NCBI GenBank assembly: GCA_023457255.1
Contig: JAEWMB010000042.1
Span: 62,001 to 126,000 of the forward strand
From: Bacillota bacterium
GTDB lineage: Bacteria; Bacillota; Clostridia; Lachnospirales; Lachnospiraceae
Direction: 5' to 3'
Length of the DNA: 64,000 bases
The notes beneath the pieces are model-generated. The model saw only the letters and a program-made list of their open reading frames with translations. It did no database searches and was not told the origin of the DNA. Positions 42,427-51,725 of the stretch are shown one piece after another. The position numbers and the translations under genes are program-made. The stretch's first letter is position 1. Every line of letters begins with the position of its first letter.

Positions 42427-43829
42427 TTTTATTTACAGTAATCGCAGTATTCTTATTTACTTCAGTTGTGGTTATCTTATCAAGATACCGCAAATGTCCT
42501 TCTGACAAGATTTTAGTTATTTTTGGTAAGGTCGGTTCGAACAAGGATGGCACCTATCGCAGTGCAAAGTGTATACATGGTGGTGCGGCATTTATCATGC
42601 CGGTAATTCAGTCGTATGAATATCTTGATTTAACTCCGATGTCCATACAGGTAGATTTAAAGAATGCATTATCAAAACAAAATATTCGTATTGATGTTCC
42701 ATCTCGTTTTACCGTTGGTATTTCAACGGAACCTGGTGTTATGCAAAATGCAGCAGAGCGTTTGTTAGGTTTAAAACTCGTAGAAATTCAGGAATTGGCA
42801 AAGGATATTATCTTTGGTCAGCTGCGTCTGGTAATTGCAACCATGGATATTGAGGAAATCAACACAGACCGTGATAAATTCCTTGCTGCGGTATCAAATA
42901 ACGTAGAAAGTGAATTAAAGAAAATTGGTCTTCGTCTTATTAATGTTAACGTAACCGATATTACAGATGAGTCTGGCTACATAGCTGCCTTAGGGAAAGA
43001 AGCGGCAGCAAAAGCAATCAATGACGCTAAGATTTCTGTTGCAGAAGCAGATCGTTTGGGTGCTATCGGTGAAGCAAATGCAAAGAGAGACCAACGTGTG
43101 CATGTTTCTTTGGCGGACTCCGAAGCAATCAAGGGTGAAAATGAAGCTAAGGCATCGGTTGCGGAATCGGAAGCTACCTTAAATGAAAAGAGAGCGGAAG
43201 CCCTGCGCCGTTCCACGGCTGCGGAAAAGATTCAGGCGGCGAAAGCGTTACAGGAAGCATATGCAGCGGAAGAAGAAGCGGAAAAGACTCGTTTTGCTCG
43301 TGAGCAGGCAGCATTAGAGGCAGATGTCATTGTTAAAACAGAAATTGCAAAGAGACAAAAGGAATTGCAGGCAGAGGCAGAAGCAGAACAAATCAGACGC
43401 AGAGCACAAGGTGAGGCAGATGCTATCTATGCTAGAATGGCAGCAGAAGCGAAAGGTGTTCAGGAAATCTTAACAAAGCAGGCTGCCGGTTTTTCTGAAA
43501 TTGTAAAATCCGCCGGCGGTGACACAAACGATGCCGTAAAATTATTAATTGCAGATAAGTTAGAAGAAATCGTGAAGATACAAGTGGAAGCAATTAAGAA
43601 TCTTAAGATTGATAAGGTTACTGTTTGGGATGGTATGGGAGGTAAGGACGGAAGCCCTACCACAGCAAATTTTCTGTCCGGAATGTTAAAATCAATCCCA
43701 CCAATGAATGAGATGTTTAAGATGGCTGGAATGGAATTGCCTACGTTCTTAGGAAAGGATTTAGAAAAATTAGATGAGACTATTGTAACGGATTCTAACG
43801 TTGCAGTAGAAAAAACAGAAGAGAAGTAA
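42411..43829 (+). CDS. floT: Flotillin family protein (YuaG/FloT-like)
   Basis: A 472-residue scaffold protein: one N-terminal membrane helix (PFVILFTVIAVFLFTSVVVI), an SPFH/PHB domain (about 35-200) and a long Ala/Glu-rich coiled-coil (about 205-350 with repeated EAEA-type heptads), as in bacterial flotillins. It assembles functional membrane microdomains. AAAGGAGG precedes the ATG. The pairing with NfeD matches the Bacillus yuaFG operon. Confidence 0.9.
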   Translation: MDPFVILFTVIAVFLFTSVVVILSRYRKCPSDKILVIFGKVGSNKDGTYRSAKCIHGGAAFIMPVIQSYEYLDLTPMSIQVDLKNALSKQNIRIDVPSRFTVGISTEPGVMQNAAERLLGLKLVEIQELAKDIIFGQLRLVIATMDIEEINTDRDKFLAAVSNNVESELKKIGLRLINVNVTDITDESGYIAALGKEAAAKAINDAKISVAEADRLGAIGEANAKRDQRVHVSLADSEAIKGENEAKASVAESEATLNEKRAEALRRSTAAEKIQAAKALQEAYAAEEEAEKTRFAREQAALEADVIVKTEIAKRQKELQAEAEAEQIRRRAQGEADAIYARMAAEAKGVQEILTKQAAGFSEIVKSAGGDTNDAVKLLIADKLEEIVKIQVEAIKNLKIDKVTVWDGMGGKDGSPTTANFLSGMLKSIPPMNEMFKMAGMELPTFLGKDLEKLDETIVTDSNVAVEKTEEK

Positions 43830-44102
43830 GCGTTATTAACGAATGCTGTTTTGACTAGCTAATGAAAACTAAAAATTACATTGCAAAATAAAAAGATAAA
43901 ATGAGAAGTACGTACAAGATAATTTCTTTAAAAAGACAAGTTGTATCCTTTTCTTCTATTCGGTATAATGAAAATATGGCAAAAGGTGTTTTTTACACTG
44001 CAAATCTAATATTATGTATATGACAGCAACATTTGTCTTTCATAGGTAGAATAGACATGTTTATATCGGAAGGATATCCAAATTAGGAGGAATGATATCA
44101 GT
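43830..44102 (+). promoter_or_regulatory. Region upstream of the FGGY kinase with AraR-like half-sites
   Basis: AGACAAGTTGTAT at about 43938-43950 resembles the ACTTGTA/TACAAGT half-sites before araR. TATAAT occurs at about 43964-43969. AGGAGG lies at 44085-44090. No gene was seen. Confidence 0.4.
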
Positions 44103-45692
44103 ATGGAAATCAAAGATGCGATTCTTATGGGGAAAACAACACTTGGAATAGAACTCGGTTCTACTAGAATAAAAGCTGTTTTAGTAAATGAAGCAAATGA
44201 ACCAATTGCATCAGGAAGCCATGATTGGGAAAATCAATATGTGGATAATGTGTGGACCTATCCTCTGGAGGATATCTGGAGAGGCGTTCAAGATAGTTAT
44301 GTACAGATGGCAAACGATGTGAAGAATAAGCATGGAGTCGAACTTACAACAATCGGAGCCATTGGTTTTAGCGCTATGATGCATGGTTATATGGCTTTTG
44401 ATGAAGACGGCGGATTACTGGTTCCATTTCGAACTTGGAGAAACACGATAACAGGGCCAGCCTCCGAACAGTTAACCAAGGTATTTCAGTATCAAATACC
44501 GCAGCGATGGAGTATTGCCCATTTATATCAGGCAATTTTAAATGGGGAATCCCATGTGAAGAATATAAGCTTTCAGACTACATTAGCAGGATATATACAT
44601 TGGAAGCTTACAGGAGAGAAGATTCTAGGAGTTGGGGAAGCCTCCGGAATGTTTCCAATTGATATAAATACCAAAGAGTTTAATAAGACAATGATAGCGC
44701 AGTTTAATGAACTGATTGCGGATTATAAATATTCCTGGAAGTTGGAAGAAATACTGCCCAAAGTATTAGTTGCAGGAGAACCGGCAGGTGTATTAACGAA
44801 AGAAGGAGCAAAACTTCTTGACGTATCAGGTAAATTAAGGGCAGGGATTTTGCTTTGTCCTCCGGAGGGAGACGCCGGAACGGGTATGGTAGCGACCAAC
44901 AGCGTTGCGAAGAGAACTGGAAATGTCTCCGCAGGTACTTCCGTATTTGCCATGGCTGTATTAGAAAAAGAGCTTTCCAAAGTATATGAAGAAATTGATC
45001 TTGTGACAACGCCAAGCGGAGATCTTGTGGCAATGGTACACTGCAATAACTGTACCTCCGACTTGAATGCCTGGGTTTCCCTCTTCAAAGAGTTTGCTTT
45101 GGCAATGGGTATGGAAGCGGATATGTCAAAGATATTTTCTACGCTTTATCATAAGGCATTAGAAGGTGATGCAGAGTGTGGGGGATTACTGGCATACAAT
45201 TATTTTTCCGGTGAACACATTACGCATTTTGAAGAAGGACGTCCACTGTTTGTAAGAACACCGGAGAGTAAGTTTAGTCTTGCAAACTTTATGAGAGTTC
45301 ATCTCTTTACGGCACTTGGGGCATTAAAGATAGGGCTTGATATCCTGCTAAAACAAGAACAGGTACAATTGGATGAGATTTTTGGCCATGGCGGCTTATT
45401 TAAGACAAAAGATGTGGGACAAAAAATGATGGCAGGTGCTATTAATGTTCCGGTATCTGTCATGGAGACGGCCGGAGAAGGCGGAGCCTGGGGAATTGCA
45501 ATCCTGGCTTCTTATATGATACACAAGGAGGAAGGTCAGTCCTTGGATGAGTATCTTACAAAGCATGTGTTCCAAGGAAAAAAAGGCAGCAGGATGCAGC
45601 CGGATAAGAAGGATGTGGAAGGCTTTGAACAGTTTATCAAGCGATATATCAAAGGGCTTGAACTTGAGCGAAAAGCAGTGGAAATATTATAG
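44103..45692 (+). CDS. araK: FGGY carbohydrate kinase, probable L-ribulokinase (AraK type)
   Basis: A 529-residue FGGY kinase: LGIELGSTRIKAVLVNE (phosphate 1 loop), IGAIGFSAMMHGYMAFD, GEASGMFPID and the C-terminal GHGGLFKTKDVGQKMMAGAI with AGEGGAWGIA ATP-binding loops. It is unlike classical AraB and resembles the clostridial ribulokinase AraK described in C. acetobutylicum. Linkage to AraR and AraA supports L-ribulose as substrate. A xylulokinase-like role is the alternative. Its own terminator follows. Confidence 0.75.
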   Translation: MEIKDAILMGKTTLGIELGSTRIKAVLVNEANEPIASGSHDWENQYVDNVWTYPLEDIWRGVQDSYVQMANDVKNKHGVELTTIGAIGFSAMMHGYMAFDEDGGLLVPFRTWRNTITGPASEQLTKVFQYQIPQRWSIAHLYQAILNGESHVKNISFQTTLAGYIHWKLTGEKILGVGEASGMFPIDINTKEFNKTMIAQFNELIADYKYSWKLEEILPKVLVAGEPAGVLTKEGAKLLDVSGKLRAGILLCPPEGDAGTGMVATNSVAKRTGNVSAGTSVFAMAVLEKELSKVYEEIDLVTTPSGDLVAMVHCNNCTSDLNAWVSLFKEFALAMGMEADMSKIFSTLYHKALEGDAECGGLLAYNYFSGEHITHFEEGRPLFVRTPESKFSLANFMRVHLFTALGALKIGLDILLKQEQVQLDEIFGHGGLFKTKDVGQKMMAGAINVPVSVMETAGEGGAWGIAILASYMIHKEEGQSLDEYLTKHVFQGKKGSRMQPDKKDVEGFEQFIKRYIKGLELERKAVEIL

Positions 45693-45760
45693 CTTACACA
45701 TCAAGGCAGCAGAACAAAAATAAGAAAGGTTTAATTAGAAATAGATTACTGCAAAGAAAA

Positions 45761-45806
45761 GGACAACACCTGGAAAACAATATCCTGCGGTGCTGTTCTT
45801 TTTTTA
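45761..45806 (+). terminator. Intrinsic terminator after the FGGY kinase
   Basis: GGACAACACC (45761-45770) pairs with GGTGCTGTTC (45789-45798), followed by TTTTTTT. Confidence 0.75.
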
Positions 45807-45875
45807 TGCATAGGAATTTACATTACAATCTACTACTTCTAAAACACCGCTAAGAACATAGGAAGATGAAAAACA

Positions 45876-45907
45876 ACTTGTATCTTAAAACATACAAGTA
45901 ATATAAT
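45876..45907 (+). promoter_or_regulatory. araR promoter with overlapping operator
   Basis: ACTTGTAT (45876-45883) and ATACAAGT (45892-45899) form a perfect inverted repeat resembling AraR half-sites. It covers a TTGTAT -35 box (45878-45883), and TATAAT lies at 45902-45907. This predicts autoregulation. Confidence 0.6.
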
Positions 45908-46016
45908 GGAGATAATAGATAAGAAAAACGTTGATTTCTCATACTTGCGTGGAATACTGACGCTTTAAATGGAGTAGTTGAAGGACAGGAATAGTTTTTC
46001 AATCTCGATTTGTGTG

Positions 46017-46040
46017 CGTGCTAAAGCACGAAGATAGGAG
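46017..46040 (+). promoter_or_regulatory. Stem-loop immediately before the araR ribosome-binding site
   Basis: CGTGC (46017-46021) pairs with GCACG (46026-46030) around TAAA, followed by AAGATAGGAG and the start codon. Confidence 0.5.
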
Positions 46041-46045
46041 TAAAG

Positions 46046-47152
46046 ATGAAAATCGATAAAGGGAAAACGAAATATTATGCGTTAATGGAGGAACTCAGAG
46101 GGGACATTATTTCCGGGAAGATAAAAGAAGGCGAGAAATTACCTTCGGAAAATGAACTTTCGGCAAAGTATAAGATTAGTAGGCACACGGTCAGACAGGC
46201 ACTTTCTATTCTTCAAAGTGAAGGTTTTGTGGTTGCAGAACACGGCAGAGGAACCTTTTGTTCCAAAAGATTACAAACCAGAGCCGGGTCAAAGAATGTC
46301 GCGGTTATTACAACCTATCTATCCGATTATATCTTTCCAAGACTTATTCAGGGGATTGACCGGATTATGACGGTAAATGGATACAGTATCATATTAAAAA
46401 CTACCGGAAATAGTCGTAACAACGAAGCAAAGTGCTTGGAAGATATCCTGACAAAAGATATCGAAGGGCTCATTATAGAACCCAGCAAGAGTCAGATGTA
46501 CTGTAAACATACTAAGTTATATGAGAAGTTAGATCAAAATAAAATTCCTTATGTTTTTATCCAAGGATTCTTCACACAGATGGAAGATAAGCCACATATC
46601 TTGATGGACGATTGTAAGGGGGGATATATGCTCACCAAACATCTGATAGAACTCGGACATCGGCATATAGCCGGTGTATTTAAAGTGGATGACAGTCAGG
46701 GAAAGGAACGTCATAAAGGATATGTCAGAGCACTTCAGGAGGAGGGTATTCTTTATGATCCGGATATGGTAATTTGGTTTCATACGGAGGACCGCATCAG
46801 TAAGCCCACTAATACGATAGCGATGATGGTGGAGCGCCATATCCCAATGGATAGCATTGTCTGTTACAATGATCAAATTGCTCTTGAGGTAATACGTACG
46901 TTAAAATCCAGAGGATTAGAAGTACCGAAAGATATTTCAGTGACCGGGTATGATAATTCATTAATAGCACAAGACAGCAGAGTACGGCTAACCACAATAG
47001 CACATCCTCAAGAAAAGCTCGGGGAAATGGCAGCGGAATTACTGCTTGAGAAAATGCATGGAATATCGGATGAAGACAGCCGGATAACAAGGCTTATTGA
47101 GCCGGAACTAATAATTAGGGAATCCACTAAGTCAAGATATAATCAAATATAG
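46046..47152 (+). CDS. araR: Arabinose operon repressor AraR, GntR-LacI chimera
   Basis: A 368-residue regulator with an N-terminal GntR winged helix (about 8-75: KYYALMEELRGDIISGKIKE, LPSENELSAKYKISRHTVRQAL) fused to a LacI-type periplasmic-binding effector domain (about 85-365, with VAVITTYLSDYIFPRLIQGID). This chimeric architecture is diagnostic of AraR. In Bacillus and Clostridium it represses arabinose genes until L-arabinose binds. It precedes araA by 11 bases and has an operator-like repeat at its promoter. Confidence 0.92.
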   Translation: MKIDKGKTKYYALMEELRGDIISGKIKEGEKLPSENELSAKYKISRHTVRQALSILQSEGFVVAEHGRGTFCSKRLQTRAGSKNVAVITTYLSDYIFPRLIQGIDRIMTVNGYSIILKTTGNSRNNEAKCLEDILTKDIEGLIIEPSKSQMYCKHTKLYEKLDQNKIPYVFIQGFFTQMEDKPHILMDDCKGGYMLTKHLIELGHRHIAGVFKVDDSQGKERHKGYVRALQEEGILYDPDMVIWFHTEDRISKPTNTIAMMVERHIPMDSIVCYNDQIALEVIRTLKSRGLEVPKDISVTGYDNSLIAQDSRVRLTTIAHPQEKLGEMAAELLLEKMHGISDEDSRITRLIEPELIIRESTKSRYNQI

Positions 47153-47163
47153 GAGGTATAGTG

Positions 47164-48657
47164 ATGAGTAAGAATTACAAGTTTTGGTTTGCAACCGGTT
47201 CTCAGGATTTATATGGAGATGAATGTCTTCGCGTGGTTGCAGAGCACTCAAGAAAAATGGTGGAAGGAATGAATCGGTCAGGGCTGCTGCCATTTGAGCT
47301 TGTATGGAAGCCAACCTTAATTGACAATGCTTCCATACGACGTACCTTGAATGAGGCGAATCAGGATGAAGAATGTGCCGGTGTAATAACCTGGATGCAC
47401 ACATTTTCACCTGCAAAATCTTGGATATTGGGATTACAGGAATATCGTAAGCCACTGATGCATTTGCATACCCAGTTTAACCAAGAGATTCCATATGATT
47501 CGATCGATATGGACTTTATGAATACAAATCAATCCGCACACGGGGACCGTGAATTCGGGCATATTGTGAGCCGTATGGGTATTGAACGTAAAGTTATCGT
47601 AGGATACTGGGAAGATGAGGAGGTATTAAAACGAATTGCAAGCTGGATGAGAACTGCAATTGGTATTATGGAAAGCAGCCATATTCGAGTGGTTCGTGTT
47701 GGAGATAACATGAGAAATGTGGCGGTGACAGAAGGTGATAAGGTAGAGGCTCATATCAAATTCGGATGGGAAATTGATGCTTATAACATTACGGATATCG
47801 CAGAATATGTGCAGGAAATTAAAGTAGCTGAGGTAGATACCTTAGTGGAAGAATACTATAATAAGTATGATATTATCTTAGATGGCAGGGAAGAAAAGGA
47901 GTTTCGTAATCATGTGGCAGCTCAGGCAAAGATTGAGTTAGGCTTCGAGAAATTCTTAGTAGATAAGAACTACCATGCGATTGTAACGAACTTTGAGATG
48001 TTAGCTGGTTTAGAGCAGCTTCCAGGTCTTGCAATTCAGCGTCTAATGGAAAAAGGTTATGGTTTTGGGGCAGAGGGTGATTGGAAGACCGCGGCAATGG
48101 TTCGCCTGATGAAGATAATGGCGGCCGGTACGAAAGAGGAAAAGGGAACCTCCTTTATGGAGGATTATACTTATAATCTTGTTCCGGGCAAAGAGGGAAT
48201 ATTACAGGCACATATGTTAGAGGTTTGCCCTACCATTGCGGACTGCAAACCATCTATCCGTGTTTGCCCATTGACAATGGGAAATCGTACAGATCCGGCT
48301 CGTTTGGTATTTACCTCGAAACCAGGTCATGGTGTTGCTACTTCTTTGGTGGATTTAGGAGATCGTTTCCGCTTAATTATCAATGATGTTGAGTGTCATA
48401 AACAGGATATTCCTATGCCAAAGCTTCCGGTAGCAACTGCTTTCTGGACTCCGGAGCCTAATCTGTCAACAGGTGCGGAAAGCTGGATTCTTGCCGGCGG
48501 TGCACATCATACTGCTTTCTCTTATGACTTAACCTCAGAGCAAATGGGGGATTGGGCTGCAGCGATGGGAATCGAAGCGGTCTATATTGATAAAGATACG
48601 ACGATTCGTAATCTGAAGAATGAGCTTCGCTGGAATTCTATATCATACCGTAAATAA
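47164..48657 (+). CDS. araA: L-arabinose isomerase
   Basis: A 497-residue enzyme converting L-arabinose to L-ribulose in the cytoplasm. It begins SKNYKFWFATGSQDLYGDE and carries the family features WMHTFSPAKSWI, HLHTQFNQEIP, NFEMLAGLEQLPGLAIQR, GFGAEGDWKTAA and GGAHHTAFSYDL with metal-binding Glu and His residues. AGGAGG is 7 bases before ATG 47164 (GTG 47161 is the alternative). A strong terminator follows. AraD is not in the window. Confidence 0.95.
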   Translation: MSKNYKFWFATGSQDLYGDECLRVVAEHSRKMVEGMNRSGLLPFELVWKPTLIDNASIRRTLNEANQDEECAGVITWMHTFSPAKSWILGLQEYRKPLMHLHTQFNQEIPYDSIDMDFMNTNQSAHGDREFGHIVSRMGIERKVIVGYWEDEEVLKRIASWMRTAIGIMESSHIRVVRVGDNMRNVAVTEGDKVEAHIKFGWEIDAYNITDIAEYVQEIKVAEVDTLVEEYYNKYDIILDGREEKEFRNHVAAQAKIELGFEKFLVDKNYHAIVTNFEMLAGLEQLPGLAIQRLMEKGYGFGAEGDWKTAAMVRLMKIMAAGTKEEKGTSFMEDYTYNLVPGKEGILQAHMLEVCPTIADCKPSIRVCPLTMGNRTDPARLVFTSKPGHGVATSLVDLGDRFRLIINDVECHKQDIPMPKLPVATAFWTPEPNLSTGAESWILAGGAHHTAFSYDLTSEQMGDWAAAMGIEAVYIDKDTTIRNLKNELRWNSISYRK

Positions 48658-48710
48658 TTCGCTGTTATAATAAAATCTCTAGGTAAAAGGGTTATAAATT
48701 CTGCAAAAAT

Positions 48711-48746
48711 GGACGTAACTATTAGAAGTTACGTCCTTATTTTTCT
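48711..48746 (+). terminator. araA intrinsic terminator
   Basis: GGACGTAACT (48711-48720) pairs with AGTTACGTCC (48727-48736), followed by TTATTTTTC. Confidence 0.82.
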
Positions 48747-48827
48747 TTTCTGCCAACAGTATAATAGAAATAGGACAAAATAGTCCGTTGTATCCAAAAG
48801 TTCCTACAAGGGAAAGGGGGTTACATA

Positions 48828-50252
48828 TTGACAACTTATTATCTGGCAGTAGATATCGGAGCATCCAGCGGAAGGCATATCTTAGGATGGCTTGAGGATG
48901 GAAAGATTCTTCTGGAAGAAGTGCATCGTTTTTCTAATGGGTTATCAAAAAAGGATGGAGAATTGTGCTGGGATATACCTTATTTGTTTGATGAGATTAA
49001 GAAGGGTCTCAAAAAATGTAAAGAGATTGGGAAAATTCCGGCGTATATGGGAATTGACACCTGGGGGGTAGACTTCTGTTTACTGGATGAGAAAAATCAG
49101 ATTCTTGGAAATACCGTAGGATATCGGGATGATCGTACCAAAGGTATGGATGAATTGGTTTATCAAGTAATTAGTGAGAAGGAATTATATGCGAGAACTG
49201 GTATTCAAAAGCAGCCATTTAATTCAATTTATCAAATGATGGCAATAAAACAGCGATATCCTGAGTATTTAAAACTAGCTAAGAACTTTTTATTAATTCC
49301 GGATTACTTTAACTTCTTGTTAACCGGAAAGAAAGCGGTAGAGTATACTAATGCAACCACCACACAATTAGTAAATCCAACCACAAAACAATGGGATTAC
49401 GAATTAATTTCCAGCCTTGGTTTTCCAAAGGAAATATTTAAGGCGATACGAACAGCGGGGGAGGAACTTGGGCCGGTAACCGAGGAAATCAGAGAAGAAA
49501 TAGGGTTTGAATTAACCGTAATGCTTCCTGCAACACATGATACCGGTTCTGCCGTATTATCGGTACCAAGCAATGAAGAACAAACGTTATACATAAGCTC
49601 AGGCACCTGGTCGCTTATGGGAATTGAACAAAAAAGGGCAGATTGTTCAGAAGAAAGCCGTCTTGCGAATTTAACAAATGAGGGTGGATATGATTATAGA
49701 TTCCGGTATTTGAAAAATATTATGGGGCTTTGGATGATTCAATCTGTAAAAAAGGAATATCAAGATGAGTACTCCTTCGCAAAACTTTGTGAAATGGCAA
49801 GTGAATGCGATGATTTTCCATCCCGAGTGGATGTCAATGATGATTGTTTTCTTGCACCAGACAGTATGATTGCTTCCATCAAGAAGTATTGTGAAGCAAC
49901 CAATCAAAAAGTTCCTCAAACACCAGGTGAAATAGCAACCGTCATCTATCAGAGTTTGGCATTATGTTATCGTAAGACAGTAGAAGAACTAGAGAGATTA
50001 TCGCAGTATCAATATGACAGTATCCACATTGTAGGTGGCGGCTGTAATGCGCAGTATTTGAATGAATTAACTGCGAAAGCAACCGGGAAAACGGTATATG
50101 CGGGTCCTACAGAAGCAACGGCAATTGGAAACATAGTAGCACAGATGATTGGTACGAAGGTATTCGATTCCGTTTCACTGGCACGAGAAGCAGTATTTAA
50201 ATCCTTTGAAATTAGAAAATTTGAACTTATTAAAAAGCGAGAAATGAGGTAA
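48828..50252 (+). CDS. rhaB: L-rhamnulokinase
   Basis: A 474-residue FGGY kinase: YYLAVDIGASSGRHILGWLE at the N-terminus with the RhaB-specific ASSGR loop, GIDTWGVDFCLLD, PATHDTGSAVLSVP and the C-terminal IHIVGGGCNAQYLNELTAKATGK region in two blocks (IVGGGCNAQYLN, GPTEATAIGN). It phosphorylates L-rhamnulose at O1. The start codon is TTG, preceded by AAAGGGGG. rhaA begins 2 bases after the stop. Confidence 0.93.
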   Translation: MTTYYLAVDIGASSGRHILGWLEDGKILLEEVHRFSNGLSKKDGELCWDIPYLFDEIKKGLKKCKEIGKIPAYMGIDTWGVDFCLLDEKNQILGNTVGYRDDRTKGMDELVYQVISEKELYARTGIQKQPFNSIYQMMAIKQRYPEYLKLAKNFLLIPDYFNFLLTGKKAVEYTNATTTQLVNPTTKQWDYELISSLGFPKEIFKAIRTAGEELGPVTEEIREEIGFELTVMLPATHDTGSAVLSVPSNEEQTLYISSGTWSLMGIEQKRADCSEESRLANLTNEGGYDYRFRYLKNIMGLWMIQSVKKEYQDEYSFAKLCEMASECDDFPSRVDVNDDCFLAPDSMIASIKKYCEATNQKVPQTPGEIATVIYQSLALCYRKTVEELERLSQYQYDSIHIVGGGCNAQYLNELTAKATGKTVYAGPTEATAIGNIVAQMIGTKVFDSVSLAREAVFKSFEIRKFELIKKREMR

Positions 50253-50254
50253 GT

Positions 50255-51505
50255 ATGATAAAAGAAAGATATGAAATGGCAAAGCAGATTTATGGTAAGC
50301 TTGGTGTTGACACCGATCAGGCATTAGACACTCTTAAGGGAATTTCAATCTCCATGCATTGCTGGCAGGGAGATGATGTAACAGGATTTGATAACGATGG
50401 ACCTCTCTCCGGTGGTATTCAAGCAACAGGAAGTCACCCTGGAAAGGCAAGAACACCAGAAGAGCTAATGGCGGATATTGATATGGTTTTATCCATGGTA
50501 CCTGGGAAACACAAAATCAACCTACATGCAAATTATGCAATCTTTGAAAAAGGAGAGTTTGCAGACCGTGATAAGTTAGAGCCAAAACACTTTGCTAAAT
50601 GGGTAGAATTTGCTAAGAAGAGGGGACTTGGTTTAGATTTTAATCCAACGTTTTTCTCTCATCCAAAGGCAGGACAATTTACTCTTTCTTCTCCGGATGA
50701 GGAAATCCGTAAGTTTTGGATTGATCATGGAAAAGCTTGTATTAGAATCTCTGAGTATTTTGCGTCCGAATTAGGTCAGCCATGTGTTATGAATATTTGG
50801 ATTCCTGATGGGTATAAAGATATTCCGGCAGACCGTCTTTCCCCAAGAGCACGCTTTAAGGATTCCCTTGATCAGATTCTTAGCATTGGTTATGACAAAA
50901 ATAAGGTTATTGTTGCTCTAGAATCTAAGGTGTTTGGAATTGGTGTAGAGTCTTACACAGTTGGTTCCAGTGAGTTCTGCATTAACTATGCAGCAAAGAA
51001 CGGCATCTTAAGTCTTATGGATAATGGACATTATCATCCTACCGAAGTAGTGTCCGATAAGATTTCCTCGATGTTATTATTTGCAGATAAAATAGCACTT
51101 CATGTAACAAGACCGGTACGCTGGGATAGTGACCATGTTGTCTTATTTGATGATGAAACAAGAGAGATTGCAAAGGAAGTTATCAGGAATGATGCACTTG
51201 ATCGTGTTATTCTGGCTCTTGATTTCTTTGATGCAAGTATCAATCGTGTAGCAGCTTGGACGATTGGTATGAGAAATATGCAAAAAGCCTTATTATATGC
51301 TTTATTAACTCCAAACGACAAATTAAAGAAGCTTCAAAATGAGGGGAAATTCACAGAATTGTTAATGCAGCAGGAAGAGCTTAAGTCCTATCCCTTCGGT
51401 GATGTTTGGGACTATTTTTGTGAAATAAACAAGGTTTCTGTGAAGGAAGAGTGGTATGCTAAAGTTTCACTCTATGAGGAAGAAGTTCTCTTAAAGAGAG
51501 CATAA
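50255..51505 (+). CDS. rhaA: L-rhamnose isomerase
   Basis: A 416-residue TIM-barrel isomerase converting L-rhamnose to L-rhamnulose. It has SISMHCWQGDDVTGF near the N-terminus, KINLHANYAIFE, LDFNPTFFSHPKA and LMDNGHYHPTEVVSDKI, with metal-binding residues typical of RhaA. It is co-transcribed with rhaB. An inverted repeat lies 80 bases after the stop. Confidence 0.94.
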   Translation: MIKERYEMAKQIYGKLGVDTDQALDTLKGISISMHCWQGDDVTGFDNDGPLSGGIQATGSHPGKARTPEELMADIDMVLSMVPGKHKINLHANYAIFEKGEFADRDKLEPKHFAKWVEFAKKRGLGLDFNPTFFSHPKAGQFTLSSPDEEIRKFWIDHGKACIRISEYFASELGQPCVMNIWIPDGYKDIPADRLSPRARFKDSLDQILSIGYDKNKVIVALESKVFGIGVESYTVGSSEFCINYAAKNGILSLMDNGHYHPTEVVSDKISSMLLFADKIALHVTRPVRWDSDHVVLFDDETREIAKEVIRNDALDRVILALDFFDASINRVAAWTIGMRNMQKALLYALLTPNDKLKKLQNEGKFTELLMQQEELKSYPFGDVWDYFCEINKVSVKEEWYAKVSLYEEEVLLKRA

Positions 51506-51585
51506 TTTTTTGAGTACTATGGTATTGCGGTGTTTGAAATACGATGCTGGGGCTTCCTTAATTTGTATTATTAATATAAAAAATT

Positions 51586-51606
51586 GGCTGGTACCTGGTA
51601 CCAGCC
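51586..51606. terminator. Perfect palindrome after rhaA
   Basis: GGCTGGTAC and GTACCAGCC pair around CTG. The T-rich tail is on the minus-strand side (AAAAAATT precedes it on the plus strand), so as an intrinsic terminator it would work best for leftward transcription. Confidence 0.45.
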
Positions 51607-51725
51607 TAACTAATTCATAAGCTGGATGGACAAAGTCCCCAGGATTAACTATAATAAAGATAGAACACATTGGGTTACAAAATAGGGTGAATTATCTATT
51701 ATATAGTTGACCAGGAGGATGATCG

